This document shows positions 1 through 10,299 of a stretch of DNA of 64,000 bases, one piece after another. Below the pieces are notes generated by a model, which was given only the letters and a program-made list of their open reading frames with translations, searched no databases and was not told where the DNA came from. This DNA is from Neoarius graeffei (taxonomy: Eukaryota > Chordata > Actinopteri > Siluriformes > Ariidae): NCBI RefSeq assembly GCF_027579695.1, contig NC_083587.1:60605738-60669737 (forward strand). The letters run 5' to 3'. Within the stretch, counting starts at the first letter, position 1, and the number at the start of each line of letters is the position of its first letter. Position numbers and translations under genes: made by a program.

Positions 1-882
1 TCCTTCACATCACCGTAAGAGAACATTGTGTTCTAATACGGCCAGGGGTGCTCATCATCAGGTTCCTCTTCATTTGTAGCCGAAGTAGCTGCTGTCTCCG
101 TCTCCTCTTCCATCAGGACTGTTGATTGTGAAGCTAGCTTTCTGCTTACTGCGTGAAGCCAACAGGTGTAGCCTACTGGTTGTCATGCGCAAGTGGTGAA
201 CAAGCTCAGGCACGTCCTGACTTCGTTGCAGTCAGTGGGGTTAAAACATTTTTTTTTCCTTTCTTTTTTTGCACTGTAAGAAATGATTTTGGAGAGGGGT
301 AAATATAATCTATGCAAACCAGATAAAATTTACTCGATTATTGCAGTCAGCCAAGGAATTATAAAGCAATGGGTAAATTATACATATGCTACCTATTCGT
401 TAACAGTAACAACCGTTACATGGAAAAATCCGGTAAAATCGACCCCAAAGCCGTGAGTCCTGTGCTCCAAATTGCGCATGCGTCAGAGCGCGCGTTTGAG
501 TGAGCGGGACAGGGAACTCTCGGACCGCCATCTTCCTCTCTCCGGCTGTTAGCAAGGCCGGATTAACTATATGGGCCTGCGGCACAGTGCCCAGGGGCAC
601 TAACCACTCACAGCCAGTGGGGGGGGCACCACATGACAGAAACTTTAAAAATATTTTTCGTGAATGTTTGTACACTTCAAATGGTTATACACTTGACATT
701 ATTAAATAGTCATATTTAATTCATTATGAACACTAATTTCATAAGAACAACAACAATAATCATTATTCTGAGCTAGAGTGGCCTATGTGACCATTAACCC
801 CCCTTTCCTCAACCTGTCAGTTGAGCCAGTCCACCTACGGTGAAATGTATCAATTTTTTAAAAACCGTGGTAGAAATGAAAA

Positions 883-1532
883 ATGGACAGACATCAATTG
901 AGTGGTTGTGCGAAGAGAAAATTAAAAAAAGAGAAAGACTCCAGGTGTGTAGCTGCAATTAAAAATGTTCCAGTGTTAGATCGTTTTTTTATAAAAACAT
1001 CGACAAATGGGGCGGCACGGTGGTGTAGTGGTTAGCGCTGTCGCCTCACAGCAAGAAGGTCCTGGGTTCGAGCCCCGGGGCCGGCGAGGGCCTTTCTGTG
1101 CGGAGTTTGCATGTTCTCCCCGTGTCCGCGTGGGTTTCCTCCGGGTGCTCCGGTTTCCCCCACAGTCCAAAGACATGCAGGTTAGGTTAACTGGTGACTC
1201 TAAATTGACTGTAGGTGTGAATGTGAGTGTGAATGGTTGTCTGTGTCTATGTGTCAGCCCTGTGATGACCTGGCGACTTGTCCAGGGTGTACCCCGCCTT
1301 TCGCCCATAGTCAGCTGGGATAGGCTCCAGCTTGCCTGCGACCCTGTAGAAGGATAAAGCGGCTACAGATAATGAGATGAGATGAGATGAGACATCGACA
1401 AATGCCGTCACTACCAGCGCTGAAGCCGAAACTAGTGAAATCAGCGATGCTAGTGAGGGAGATGGCCCTGCTAGCACTAGCCGGGGAGATGCTACAACCA
1501 CAGCCAGTGTTAGCCGAGGGGTCGGCGACTGA
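883..1532 (+). pseudogene. N-terminal leader of a hAT-type transposase, split by a SINE
   Basis: The frame starts at ATG 883 with MDRHQLSGCAKRKLKKEKDS, a basic leader followed by a VLDRFF motif. This layout is seen at the N-terminus of fish hAT transposases with BED or TTF-like fingers. At codon 42 the frame is interrupted by the SINE at 1010-1391. If the SINE and one target duplication are ignored, the same frame continues through a Ser/Thr/Glu-rich stretch to a TGA at 1530-1532, about 84 codons in total. No RNase H-like domain or hAT dimerisation region follows. The remnant therefore encodes only the leader, and any function is unlikely. Family assignment rests on the leader pattern plus the 8-bp target duplication of the host element. 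Confidence 0.55.
1010..1391 (+). mobile_element. tRNA-derived SINE, family 1, young copy
   Basis: The head carries RNA polymerase III box A (TGGTGTAGTGG) and box B (GGTTCGAGCCC). A conserved body of about 300 bp follows, then an ATGAG pentamer tail. A 13-bp target duplication ACATCGACAAATG flanks it (997-1009 and 1392-1404), so it was inserted by LINE machinery. It belongs to a teleost-wide tRNA-head SINE type; I think of Mermaid-like families but have not verified the name. ORFs read through this repeat on either strand are not genes. Confidence 0.9.
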
Positions 1533-1539
1533 ATATGCC

Positions 1540-1830
1540 GTACTGGATGTTATTTGAATTTATATTTCGAATTGAGACATTTGAATATGTTGCCTAGATC
1601 GATGCTATTTTAATTGATACACATTTTGAATGGACGCATTTGAATATGCTGTATTGTATATAGATGGATGCTGTTTAAATTGCTGATGCTGTTTGAATTG
1701 ATACACATTTTGAATTGAGACATTTTAATATGGATAGAATAGAGTATGGATGCTTTGAAGGTTTTTATTGAGACATACAAATATATGCTGCTCATTTTTT
1801 AATAAGACATTTCAATATGCCTACATGCAT
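1540..1830. repeat. Degenerate AT-rich tandem repeat
   Basis: Diverged units containing TTTGAATTGAGACATTTGAATATG and TGATACACATTTTGAAT recur several times inside the hAT element. No coding signal is seen. Confidence 0.5.
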
Positions 1831-1889
1831 ATCGTTGGTTGTTTTCAGTGAATTTGATGGGCTGATATAGCCTACTTAAATAAAATAGT

Positions 1890-2037
1890 AAAATAGTAGC
1901 ATATACATAAACAATAGTACACATAAACAAGGTCATTCTTCCTCATTGAAAATGTATTAATTGAAATTAATACATTTTCAATGAGGAAGAATGACCTTGT
2001 TTATGTGTACTATTGTTTATGTATATGCTACTATTTT
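1890..2037. repeat. Perfect inverted repeat, 73-nt arms, 2-nt spacer
   Basis: Positions 1890-1962 are exactly the reverse complement of 1965-2037, separated by GA. The arms match at every base by eye. It lies inside the hAT element at 553-2171. Confidence 0.9.
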
Positions 2038-2548
2038 TGACAGCAAAGGGCAAGGTTTGTGAGTGTGTGCAGGAGGTTACTGAACGCGTGCACGCAGGGG
2101 GGTGGGGGTAGTGGTGGGGGGCACTTGAGGTATAGTGCCCAAGGGCACCGCATTGGCTTAATACGGCACTGGCTGTTAGTTAGTGAGTTATAAAACAGGT
2201 TCATCACTTGAAATGTTGTGTGAAGCTGTTGTACTGCACTTTATTCTGTGGGTTTTTTTTTTTGGATGATTTTATGGATTAAAAACATTGAGATGATGAA
2301 CCATCTGAAAGTCTTTTTTTTTGGGGGGGGGTGAGTACATCTTACCTTTTCCGAATAAGTAATGGTTACTAACTGATATTAATGACCTTTGATTAGTAAT
2401 TATCAGGTATTACCTACTAGCAAACAAGAGATAATTTTACCCAATTTCAATGAGAAAGTAGCTGTTGAATAGATACATAAATGTGAGGTAAATTTTACCC
2501 AATTTATTTAAGTATTTCATAGCTTTTTATTTCAGTTATTTTATACTC

Positions 2549-2922
2549 ATCTCATCTCATTATCTCTAGCCGCTTTATCCTTCTACAGGGTCGCAGGCAA
2601 GCTGGAGCCTATCCCAGCTGACTACGGGCGAAAGGCGGGGTACACCCTGGACAAGTCGCCAGGTCATCACAGGGCTGACACATAGACACAGACAACCATT
2701 CACACTCACATTCACACCTACGGTCAATTTAGAGTCACCAGTTAACCTAACCTGCATGTCTTTGGACTGTGGGGGAAACCGGAGCACCCAGAGGAAACCG
2801 ACGCAGACACGGGGAGAACATGCAAACTCCACACAGAAAGGCCCTCGCCGGCCCCGGGGCTCGAACCCAGGACCTTCTTGCTGTGAGGCGACAGCGCTAA
2901 CCACTACACCACCGTGCCGCCC
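2549..2922 (-). mobile_element. tRNA-derived SINE, family 1
   Basis: Reverse-oriented full-length copy with the (CATCT)n tail at its left and the box B/box A head at its right. A 13-bp target duplication TTATTTTATACTC lies at 2536-2548 and 2923-2935. Confidence 0.9.
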
Positions 2923-3026
2923 TTATTTTATACTCAGTATATGGAATTAAATCTACCCCAAACAAGTCAATGCAAATTGTTACCTCAGATTTATTGGGTA
3001 AATTCTATAGGTTACTTTTTTCAGTG

Positions 3027-3757
3027 TGTAACAAGTAACTAAACGGCTCTTTGAAAATGTATCGGAGTAAAAGTATGCAATTAAGTTAAAAAATATAGTG
3101 AAGTAAAAGTGAAAGTTCTCAAAAATTTGAAAACTCAAGTAAAGTACAAAATCTCCCAAAATGTACTTAAGTACAGTAGTGAAGTATTTTTACTTCGTTA
3201 CTATACAACACTGGGAACAAGCACACGACACAAGGTCAAGTGCAAAGACAAGGTGTGTGTGTGTTTTTTTTTCTTTCCCCATTAAAATTTATACACCTGC
3301 TAAAGCCAAGGTGCAAATAAACCAAGTAAACAAGTTTACTAAGACAAAAATAGATGAATTTGCACAAAAGAAGTTAACCAACCCTTACCCTGAAATTACA
3401 TTTAAACATTCTGGCTTGAACACTTTTCATCCAGCTGTTTGTGGTGTATGTGTCCAATATCTAACAATCCAGTCCAGGACACAAAAGAAAGAAAGTGAGG
3501 TGAAACATGGGGTTGTTTGTATTCTCTAGCTGTTGTAAAACTTGAGTCGAAGCCCAAAGCCACAGAATAATGTGACAGTCTGACGTTTGAATTGAATTGG
3601 ATTGAAATGATGAGACAGTCCTGTGACACAGAGATCAAACAAGGACACGTCTCACAAACACTTAACAGTCATTCCACGAAATCGAGTCGTACATGAGCTG
3701 TTAGCCGACGAGGCACATCGCACTGAATTGTCTATGAGCCATGTACGATGAGATTGA
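3027..3757. other. No gene seen; fish-type intergenic repeat fragment
   Basis: Positions 3040-3215 contain an AAGTACTTAAGTACAGTA-type tract, a pattern common in fish intergenic repeats. The rest, including weak ORFs, shows no domain I recognise. Confidence 0.4.
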
Positions 3758-4446
3758 GCCCATGTTTACATTAGACCGTATCAGCGGATCATCAGATTAA
3801 CGTTTTTAAAATGATTAGCGTGCACACAGCAACACCAATACACGATTTGCGTGCACACAGCAACACCAATACACGGATACGCTCGGCTCCGCAGGCATCC
3901 TGCGCTCCAAATCACTCCGCCCTGAACAGCGAGTGCCCTCTGGAGGGTGCGCACTCCGGCCTTGCGCAGCTCACAGAGCACGCGAGTGAAGTGCACAAGC
4001 TGTGATTCGGGACTGAGCCGCTGTGTGTGTGATCCCAGCGCATATCACTTATCACTTGCAAGTGGAAGGATGGCAAGCCTAAAGACAATCATAACTACAC
4101 AATGGGCAGTATTTGCATCAGTATTTTCATACTTTTATACTCTTTAATGAAAGGTGATACAAGGCGGAAGTCCGCGCCATTTTTCAGCAGTCGCGTCACA
4201 TGACCAACGCCAGCGAATCAGGAAGGTGGATGTCACAGTGACGTTGTCCAATGACGCCAGCTAGAGCTCAGCACAGCGTATCCGCGTATTCTCAATGTTT
4301 ACACAGCACCGGACCAGACACGATCTGGATTGAATACGTGGACCCTGGCGGATTCCCGTTTCCCGGCGTTTCCAGGCGGTTTAATGTAAACGGACAGTGC
4401 ATCTGCGAAGAAAACGAGACAGATACGGTCTAATGTAAACTTGGCC
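3758..4446 (+). mobile_element. PIF/Harbinger-type MITE with TGA target duplication
   Basis: The terminal inverted repeats are GCCCATGTTTACATTAGACC on the left and GGCCAAGTTTACATTAGACC on the reverse-complemented right. TGA flanks both sides (3755-3757 and 4447-4449). A 3-bp duplication fits PIF/Harbinger. It is a close relative, in opposite orientation, of the MITE at 36628-37306, and its termini match the autonomous-type element at 26032-38899. Inside, an ATG at 4069 begins MASLKTI, homologous to the start of the SANT/Myb-like gene of that larger element, and the frame soon stops. Confidence 0.8.
4069..4147 (+). pseudogene. Remnant start of the Harbinger SANT/Myb-like gene
   Basis: The ORF opens with MASLKTI, matching MAILKTI of the intact exon at 26256, and then diverges into a deletion junction and a stop after about 25 codons. 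It is a leftover of internal deletion in the MITE, not a functional gene. Confidence 0.6.
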
Positions 4447-4463
4447 TGAGTGTTTCTCTGTTT

Positions 4464-5070
4464 TACTCTATCCACATTCACTGGATTTTGAGAAACGGAG
4501 CGTTTTTTTTATTTGTATTTTTTTTTGCAAATTCGATAAATAAAAACTTTATACAAAACGTCCGATAAAATAATTTACGCTTAGAATGTAAACAAGCTGG
4601 CGAAATAACAGGAGCAATTTATGAAAAATGTGATAATAATAATTCTTGAAAAATAAAAAAAGATACCTTCTTACCATCAAATACTTTTATTCCATATTTT
4701 GATGCTTTTTTTTGTATTTGTTTGGGTTTTCTTCTTCTTCCTCTTCTTCTTTAGGGTTTTTCTTTTTTCTGGTGGTTGGCAAACCAACTTAAACGTGCAT
4801 TATTGCCACCGACTGGGCTGGAGTGTTGAACAGGAGCTATGGGGGGGGGCAAACACCTATATTCTTTTAGCTATTTCTGTTTCTTTTAAATATGTGATAA
4901 GAATTTTTGGGGTTTTGTTTTCCAGGAGTTTTTATTTCGTCCTTGGTTGGTTCAGCAACACACTCCGCCATTTTGTTTTTCTCTACTCACGGTATATGCG
5001 CTGATATCCTAGCAGTAGAGTAGCCAATCAGAGCATGCGATTGCTCATATCCAGTGAATGTGGATAGAAT
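4464..5070 (-). mobile_element. Short inverted-repeat element carrying a Crypton-like first exon
   Basis: The left end TACTCTATCCACATTCACTG pairs with the right end, whose reverse complement is ATTCTATCCACATTCACTGG. A second copy of the family starts at 14592. On the minus strand, the ATG at 4969-4971 opens MAECVAEPTKDEIKT, parallel to MAGRVAEPTEDEIKTLLENK in the second copy. That pattern resembles, from memory, the N-terminus of DUF3504/Crypton-derived tyrosine recombinase proteins. No recombinase core is present. Confidence 0.5.
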
Positions 5071-5341
5071 AATCAGAAATCAAGACAAGACAACATATTA
5101 CAGCTAGTATCACAGCACCACTAGCTACATCTGAGAGTGCTACTGTTCTTGCTTTTGGCATATACAGTCCATCCAGCATTTTTTTATCTCCAGTTTTGAT
5201 GAGAAATGTTACATGCTAGGCTTGGTACGCCAACTAGCTACAATACATTTGCAGATGAGCAGCGCAAACTAATTGTCCTAGTTACATACACACACTAGAG
5301 GCACCGTTGAGCTCTGCAACTTTTTCTTCATGATGTCTCTG

Positions 5342-5559
5342 TACCACTGCAAGTTGGCCTAGTGGTTAGCATGTCCGCCTCTCGACCAGGAGATCATGAG
5401 TTCTACTTGCAGTCGGGTCATACCAAAGACCATCATAAAAATGGTACCTACTGCCATCTGGCAAGGCACGCTGCAATACAGATGCAAGCAGGGAGTCAAA
5501 ACTCTTACGGTTACCAGAGGACCAGTCCTCCACTGTAACCTGAGCTGTATAGAGAGCGT
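5342..5559 (+). mobile_element. tRNA-derived SINE, family 2, 5' part (interrupted)
   Basis: The head GTTGGCCTAGTGGTTAGCATG contains a box A-like motif. The body matches the uninterrupted copy at 46980-47288 until position 5559, where a THAP-bearing element begins. The SINE resumes at 6985. Confidence 0.75.
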
Positions 5560-5681
5560 GCACGTGACGTCACGAGATCACGTGATATTTGTTTATCGGC
5601 CATTTTGGACGGCAAGGTCACGCATAGAACTTAGACGAACCCATTCTAATTATTAAGTGTGTGGGAGTAGATCTTTCGAGA

Positions 5682-5859
5682 ATGGTTATATCTTGTTCAG
5701 CATTTGGTTGTACCAATAGACAGGGCCAAAAGGAGGGCGTGTCATTTTATAGATTCCCCGCAGACGAGGAGAGACGCGCAAAATGGGTGTCCGCTGTGCG
5801 AAGAGAAAACTGGTACCCCAGTTCTACCAGCCGAATTTGTAGTGAACACTTCATATCAG
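5682..5859 (+). pseudogene. THAP-domain first exon
   Basis: From ATG 5682 the protein starts MVISCSAFGCTNRQ and keeps the THAP (C2CH zinc finger) pattern: a Cys pair (CSAFGC), a conserved Trp in RAKWVSAV, and a Cys-His pair in ICSEHF. THAP domains bind DNA and are found in P and Kolobok transposases as well as host proteins. The exon ends at CAG|GTAGGT, a strong splice donor at 5860. An in-frame upstream ATG exists, but MV directly precedes the domain as in other THAP proteins. No later THAP-transposase exon is present in the element, so a full product is not expected. Confidence 0.7.
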
Positions 5860-6509
5860 GTAGGTGTAATCTTCTAATTCAATACTCCTAGTACATCTGT
5901 TAAGTTGATTTTCGGATTGAATGATAACTGCATAATTAGAAACTAGACAGTCTCTAACATTTAAAATGGCTATGCTTAGCCCTACTACCCTGGCCTAGTC
6001 TATGACAATGTTTTATCTTTTTGGCTCATATATGCCTTTGAAAGGCCAATCCATAGTAGGGATGGCGAAAACTAAAAAAAATCTTGACCGACCACCGAGC
6101 CTCAATTAGCCGGTTAAAGTCGGTTAACCTATGAGTTTAAACAGGGATGCAAACGGCAGATGCCGCCTTTTTCACGGCTGAATCGCGCAGATCCGATTTT
6201 TTTTTTAGGGGGGGCGTTGGAGTGTCTGAATAATTTCATCAAAGTAAATTATGTATTAAAATTACTAAATGAGCAAATGCTGTTACAGTCCATAAAACAT
6301 AGGAAGTATTAGTATGAGAAGAAGGCAGTTGGTTAGAAAGCTGAGCACATTTGTGCAGCTTCCACGCAGGCGTGCGTGGCTGTTTTTCAGACAAAAACAT
6401 ACATATTTACAACCCTGTCATTATCTGGAACTGAGTTTAGATTACGAACATTCTTAAGATAAAATGTCCTGCATAGTCTCTTTATGACAAACGTCTTAGT
6501 GCCACTTAC

Positions 6510-6893
6510 CTGTGAGGTTATCAAGTAGACATTCTTCTTCGGAACCTTCCAGAGGTATAGTTGGGATACCCATCCCGCAACAAAATATTTATAAGCTTCC
6601 AGGCTCTTGTAAGCTTTGAGGGCTTTGCCAGTGTAACACGATTCACGATTAATAAGAAAATTGTAAATGTCGTGGTAGGCCAGATCGGGCAAATCGCCGG
6701 CACCGCAGCTCCGAATTTCCCTGAACAAGGATTGTGGCAAGTTGTATGGATCTGCAATCCCCAACCTGGAACACTTTTCCACGTAATGCTGCCTCACGTC
6801 ACCTTCAAGATGCTGAACAAACTTAGACAAGTAATCGCGCAATGTAGATGGGGTATTTTCCGAATTTTCTTGGGGATTACTGCTTGGATCCAT
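6510..6893 (-). pseudogene. First exon of an unclassified TE protein (AYKSLEAYKYFV family)
   Basis: On the minus strand the likely start is at 6893 (MDPSSNPQENSEN); an in-frame Met further upstream at 6980 lies in the terminal repeat. The exon runs to LITSQ and a consensus donor GTAAGT, giving 128 codons. Its core has GDVRQHYVEKCSRLGIADPY, then YHDIYNFLIN, then AYKSLEAYKYFVAGWV. A homologous exon lies at 24424-24891 in a different element. From memory, such N-termini belong to fish TE-linked proteins with SWIM and YqaJ-like nuclease domains. I could not check this, and no nuclease domain is visible here. It converges with the THAP exon. Confidence 0.55.
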
Positions 6894-6984
6894 TACGCTC
6901 GCGCAAGGTAAACTATCCTGATGCCGTCCAATATGGCGGAGTGGGCGGAGTACACACGTGCGGGTCACGTTACTGCACATCCTC

Positions 6985-7112
6985 TATAGGCGAGAGGCTG
7001 AGGGCTACAGAAGTGGAGATCAGTGCTGTCCAAGGCACCTTAAGGGCCCAGTTAGTACTGGGATGGGACACTGCCTGGGAAGACCAGGGCATGGCATGGG
7101 AGGAACTTTGAC
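6985..7112 (+). mobile_element. SINE family 2, 3' part (continuation)
   Basis: GCGAGAGGCTGAGGGCTACAG through TGGGAGGAACTTTGAC continues the SINE that broke off at 5559. It aligns with 47165-47288 of the intact copy. Confidence 0.75.
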
Positions 7113-7569
7113 TTTTTATATATATTGAAAAAGTTTACACCCCCATTTTTTTTAATGAATGAACAAAAGGGACATGTAGATCTGCAAAAGTCTCCATACA
7201 TAGCAGCAATTCACACTTTTTAGCAAAATGTAACTTTATTTCCAAAGCATCCTATACATGATGCCATTTCTTTGTAAACGCACATGGAGTCGTCTCTCCG
7301 ACTCATGACGAACTCGTGTTGAAACATCTGGTGGTATGCATGTAATCCTACTTTGAATATGTTCTTTTAAATGATCTTTGAGAATCCATTAGCCATGAGA
7401 ATTATTAGAGTGCATTTTTCTTCTGTCAAAGCAATTCTTAAAGGCTATCTCAAAAAATACATCATAATAATAATAGTCATATAAATTAACTATGACAAAT
7501 TTTGGAAGGCATTTTGTTAAAAAGCTTTAATTTCCCCTGTGTACGGAGACTTTGGGGACATCCTGTATT
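7113..7569. other. No gene seen
   Basis: AT-rich sequence with no recognisable coding domain. It includes a GAGTCGTCTCTCCGACTC inverted motif near 7285 that may be part of a decayed DNA transposon. Confidence 0.4.
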
Positions 7570-7765
7570 TCACATTACATTACAGGAATTTCGCTGATGC
7601 TCCAGAGTGACGTACAACATACCCAAAGCAGCCTGGGGAGCAGTTGGAGGTTAGATGCCTTGCTCAAGGGCACTTCAGCCATTCCAGGTAGTGCAGGGAA
7701 TTAAACCGGCAACCTTTTGGTCCCAAAGCTGCTTCTCTAACCTTTAGGCCATGGCTTCTCCCGCA
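7570..7765 (-). mobile_element. tRNA-derived SINE, family 3
   Basis: Read on the minus strand, it begins GGCCTAAAGGTTAGAGAAGC (box A-like), passes TTGGGACCAAAAGG and a box B-like motif, and continues with GCCCTTGAGCAAGGCATC. Other copies lie at 14205-14376, 43951-45260 (split) and 48375-48525. Confidence 0.65.
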
Positions 7766-8162
7766 ATTTATAGAATCACAATAATTTAAGATTGAAATGT
7801 AGGCGTGCCCTGCAACAAGTCAACAATCCAAAACAAGGCAAAGTGAACAGGAAAAAAAAAATGTTTGAAATGAGGGCTTTGTGTTAGCACCAATGCATGG
7901 TCACTCAAACTGGAATCCAAGCCAAGAAATCACAAAGTAAATCAGTCGCGAACTTTAATTGCCATGAAAACACAGACAAGCCTTCTCCTTCCTCAAACTG
8001 ACTTTACCCCTTCTGTTGAAATTATGTATGCTTTGTGAGTTGACCAGAATTTGGTGATTTCTGGATAGAATTAGGAGTGGAGCTAATTTCTAGGTCAAAA
8101 AAAAAAAAAAAACCTGGAGAAATGATCCAAATCTGTTGTATGGCAATCTTGTTAATCATACT

Positions 8163-8524
8163 CATTCCTCATTATCTGTAGCCGCTTTATCCTGTTCTAC
8201 AGGGTCGCAGGCAAGCTGGAGCCTATCCCAGCTGACTACAGGCGAAAGGCGGGGTACACCCTGGACAAGTCGCCAGGTCATCACAGGGCTGACACATAGA
8301 CACAGACAACCATTCACACTCACACCTACGGTCAATTTAGAGTCACCAGTTAACCTAACCTGCATGTCTTTGGGGGAAACCGGAGCACCCGGAGGAAACC
8401 CACGCGGACACGGGGAGAATATGCAAACTCCGCACAGAAAGGCCCTCGCCGGCCACGGGGCTCGAACCCAGAACCTTCTTGCTGTGAGGCGACAGCGCTA
8501 ACCACTACACCACCGTGCCGCCCC
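8163..8524 (-). mobile_element. tRNA-derived SINE, family 1
   Basis: Full-length reverse copy with a slightly diverged target duplication, TGTTAATCATACT (8150-8162) and TGTTAAGCATACT (8525-8537). It lacks the TGGACTG segment of other copies. Confidence 0.85.
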
Positions 8525-8537
8525 TGTTAAGCATACT

Positions 8538-9404
8538 ATTTGTTTGTTTTTTAAGTTCTGACTGCAAAGTTGAATTCTGGGTAAAATGTTCTATTTCTAT
8601 TGCTGTTGGAGTTTTGAGATGTTTCGCTGATGTGCACACACACCATGTATATGTACGGTGTAGAAATGTTTTTTTGAGATAAAAAGCGTCCTGCATTTTA
8701 TGATTCCGGAGATCGCCAAAGCACATGAGCAGCAATATCACATGACCACCGTGGGGTGTGTCTGACTGACTTTTAACCAAAACAAATCGGCATGGACAAA
8801 CATGGCGGACTCGGCTCTCCCTCCAGCGGAAAGAAAAGGAAAGCCTGCCTAGTGAGTGCAACTGCAAGATAGAGCAAGGCTAGATGACGTGCCATTTTTC
8901 TGGACAGATAACTAAATCATTTAGCTAGTGCTTAGCTATCTTAGCCTTTGAATTCATGCTCAACTCCACGGTAGCAAGTCGATGATGGAGTTGTACACCT
9001 AATGTTTTGATCTTACAGAGAAAGAAACGAGAACACAAAAGCAAGAACAGAGAAAATATATATTTGTCTTTTGTTTCATGGACCTGTTTGTGAATGTCAA
9101 CCACAAATTACATCCCTGTGATTCAAAACTCTCTGAGGTCGATGCAGAGTCACAATGTTTTCTGCGTGTTGCCATCTTGGTGTGACGCAGTTCCATAGTT
9201 ATGCTAATTAGCTAAAGCTCCTCATGTAGGGCCATACTGTTTACCTCAAGAGGTAGGAAAAAACAGTCCCAAAACAGAGAAAAGTGGCCCTCAGGACATC
9301 AAAATGATCACATCTTGTCCACATGATATTGTTCTTGCGAGATACAGGAAATTGTCATGCACAATTAAAAAAAAAAAATTCAGATGACTTTGCAGTCAGC
9401 ACCT
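8538..9404. other. Possible non-autonomous element with two tiny first exons
   Basis: Plus strand: AACATGGCGGAC at 8800 opens MADSALPPAERKGKP and meets a donor GTGAGT at 8852. Minus strand: CAAGATGGCAAC near 9175 opens MATRRKHCDSASTSES. The two starts face each other, each with an AAnATGG-type motif, as in other elements of this window. Terminal repeats were not identified and the proteins are unrecognised. Confidence 0.3.
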
Positions 9405-9679
9405 TTAAAGTGCTGATGACACGTTTTTGACATCTTTGGCGATGTTTTATAACATAAAAGTAATTCCCGATGATCCATATATTAATTCACGAAGGCGCCT
9501 ATTTTATAAGTTATGATAAAAAACGCGGCTATTTGGGCAAATTTGACGGGGCTGCAGCACCCAGGAGACGAAGGAGGAGGAGGAGCTATATGACGTCAGC
9601 GAAAGAACCTTCCTCCTAACTTACCAGTTTGTTGTTGATGTGACAGGTGTTCAGTTTGTCGTTATTAGTATTATTATTC

Positions 9680-9682
<3 letters not shown>

Positions 9683-9722
<40 letters not shown>
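9683..9722. repeat. (TA)n microsatellite
   Basis: Forty bases of pure TA dinucleotides immediately upstream of the THAP start codon at 9730. Confidence 0.95.
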
Positions 9723-9727
<5 letters not shown>

Positions 9728-9729
9728 TT

Positions 9730-10299
9730 ATGCCTTCACGTTGTGTTGCCGGCTTTTGCTCCAAAACCCACAAGGATGGGGTAAGTTTATTCAAGTTTCC
9801 CAGAGATCCCGAGCTGCATGCGAAGTGGGTGAAGCAAGTCAGGCGCACTCGTGACAAGTGGGAGCCCTCACCAACATCCGTCCTGTGCTCTGAACACTTC
9901 GATTTGGATTGTTTTGACACCCTTCCCAGCTTAAAAGAATCTCTTGGGTGTTCAGTTCAGCACAAACGTGTGTTACTACCATCAGCAGTGCCTACACAGT
10001 GTTGCCAGATTGGGAGGTTTCCCGCCCAGTTGAGCGGTTTCAAGTGCATTTTGGTGGGTTTTGAACATATTTTGGGCTGGAAAACTTCAGCAGTATCTGG
10101 CAACAGATACTGCTGACGTTTTCCAGCCCAAAATATGTTCAAAACCCACCAAAATACACTTGAAACCGCCCAACTGGGCAGGATTCCTCCCAATCTGGCA
10201 ACACTGCCAGTATTCCGGAGGGGGTCTACTAGTAGCTATGCCGGATCCAAAGACAGTCCTCCTGTCAGAACATGTGTTGTGAAACGACATAAGATAAAG
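9730..10299 (+). pseudogene. THAP-domain first exon interrupted by a palindromic insertion
   Basis: The start MPSRCVAGFCSKTHKDGVSL shows the first THAP Cys pair. HAKWVKQVRRTRDKW holds the invariant Trp, and VLCSEHFDLDCF the Cys-His pair. The frame reads on to SAVPT at 9996. There 213 bp (9997-10209) containing a palindrome are inserted. The same frame then resumes with VFRRGSTSSYAG and runs to KRHKIK at 10299, followed by a splice donor GTACGT. The insert is a multiple of three, but it brings an in-frame stop at 10114-10116. The product is therefore truncated after the DNA-binding domain. Confidence 0.7.
9997..10206. mobile_element. Palindromic MITE-like fold-back, 103-nt arms
   Basis: Arms 9997-10099 and 10104-10206 are near-perfect reverse complements around a GCAA loop. 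The ends are CAGTGTTGCC and GGCAACACTG. A related single-unit element with the same ends sits at 45092-45204. Here no clean 8-bp duplication is visible. Confidence 0.8.

Larger units (their letters stand above)
553..2171 (+). mobile_element. hAT DNA transposon (non-autonomous) with 8-bp target duplication
   Basis: The element is flanked by an 8-bp direct repeat GCTGTTAG (545-552 and 2172-2179). Its ends are CAAGGCCGGATTAA on the left and CAGTGCCGTATTAA on the reverse-complemented right. An 8-bp duplication with CA(G/A)-type ends is typical of the hAT superfamily. It holds a short transposase leader ORF (883-1532), a SINE (1010-1391), degenerate tandem AT-rich repeats (1540-1830) and a perfect palindrome (1890-2037). 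The catalytic region is missing, so it cannot move on its own. Confidence 0.8.
272..3026. mobile_element. Candidate non-autonomous DNA transposon with CACTG ends
   Basis: The left end reads CACTGTAAGAAAT and the right end, reverse-complemented, reads CACTGAAAAAAGTAAC, which suggests short terminal inverted repeats. The interior shares GGTAAATT-type AT-rich sequence near both ends. It has been invaded by a hAT element (553-2171) and a SINE (2549-2922). No target-site duplication was found, so the borders are tentative. A minus-strand ORF beginning at a GAAGATGGCGG motif near 534 could be a small first exon, but it has no family I recognise. Positions 1-271 contain nothing I can name. Confidence 0.35.
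5560..6984. mobile_element. THAP-bearing DNA element inserted in a SINE
   Basis: It interrupts SINE family 2 at CTGTATAG; the right copy reads CTCTATAG, an 8-bp duplication with one mismatch. An 8-bp duplication plus a THAP domain is compatible with a P-like element, though the inverted repeats (GAGCGTGCACGTGACG against GATGTGCAGTAACGTG) are imperfect. It holds a plus-strand THAP exon near its left end and a minus-strand exon of another protein near its right end, with only about 650 bp between. It looks like an internally deleted derivative. TGACGTCA (5565-5572) and AATATGGCGG (near 6933) lie just inside its ends. Confidence 0.6.

Noticed and set aside
1020..1080. tRNA gene
   Set aside because: Box A and box B are present, but the sequence is the head of a SINE with a 300-bp body and no complete cloverleaf. 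The same holds for the other SINE heads.
1007..1357. ORFs across SINE family 1, both strands (also near 2575, 8136, 15466, 16345, 17274, 45282, 53862, 60911)
   Set aside because: They are translations of the tRNA-derived SINE, repeated at every copy in whichever frame is open. No protein family is implied.
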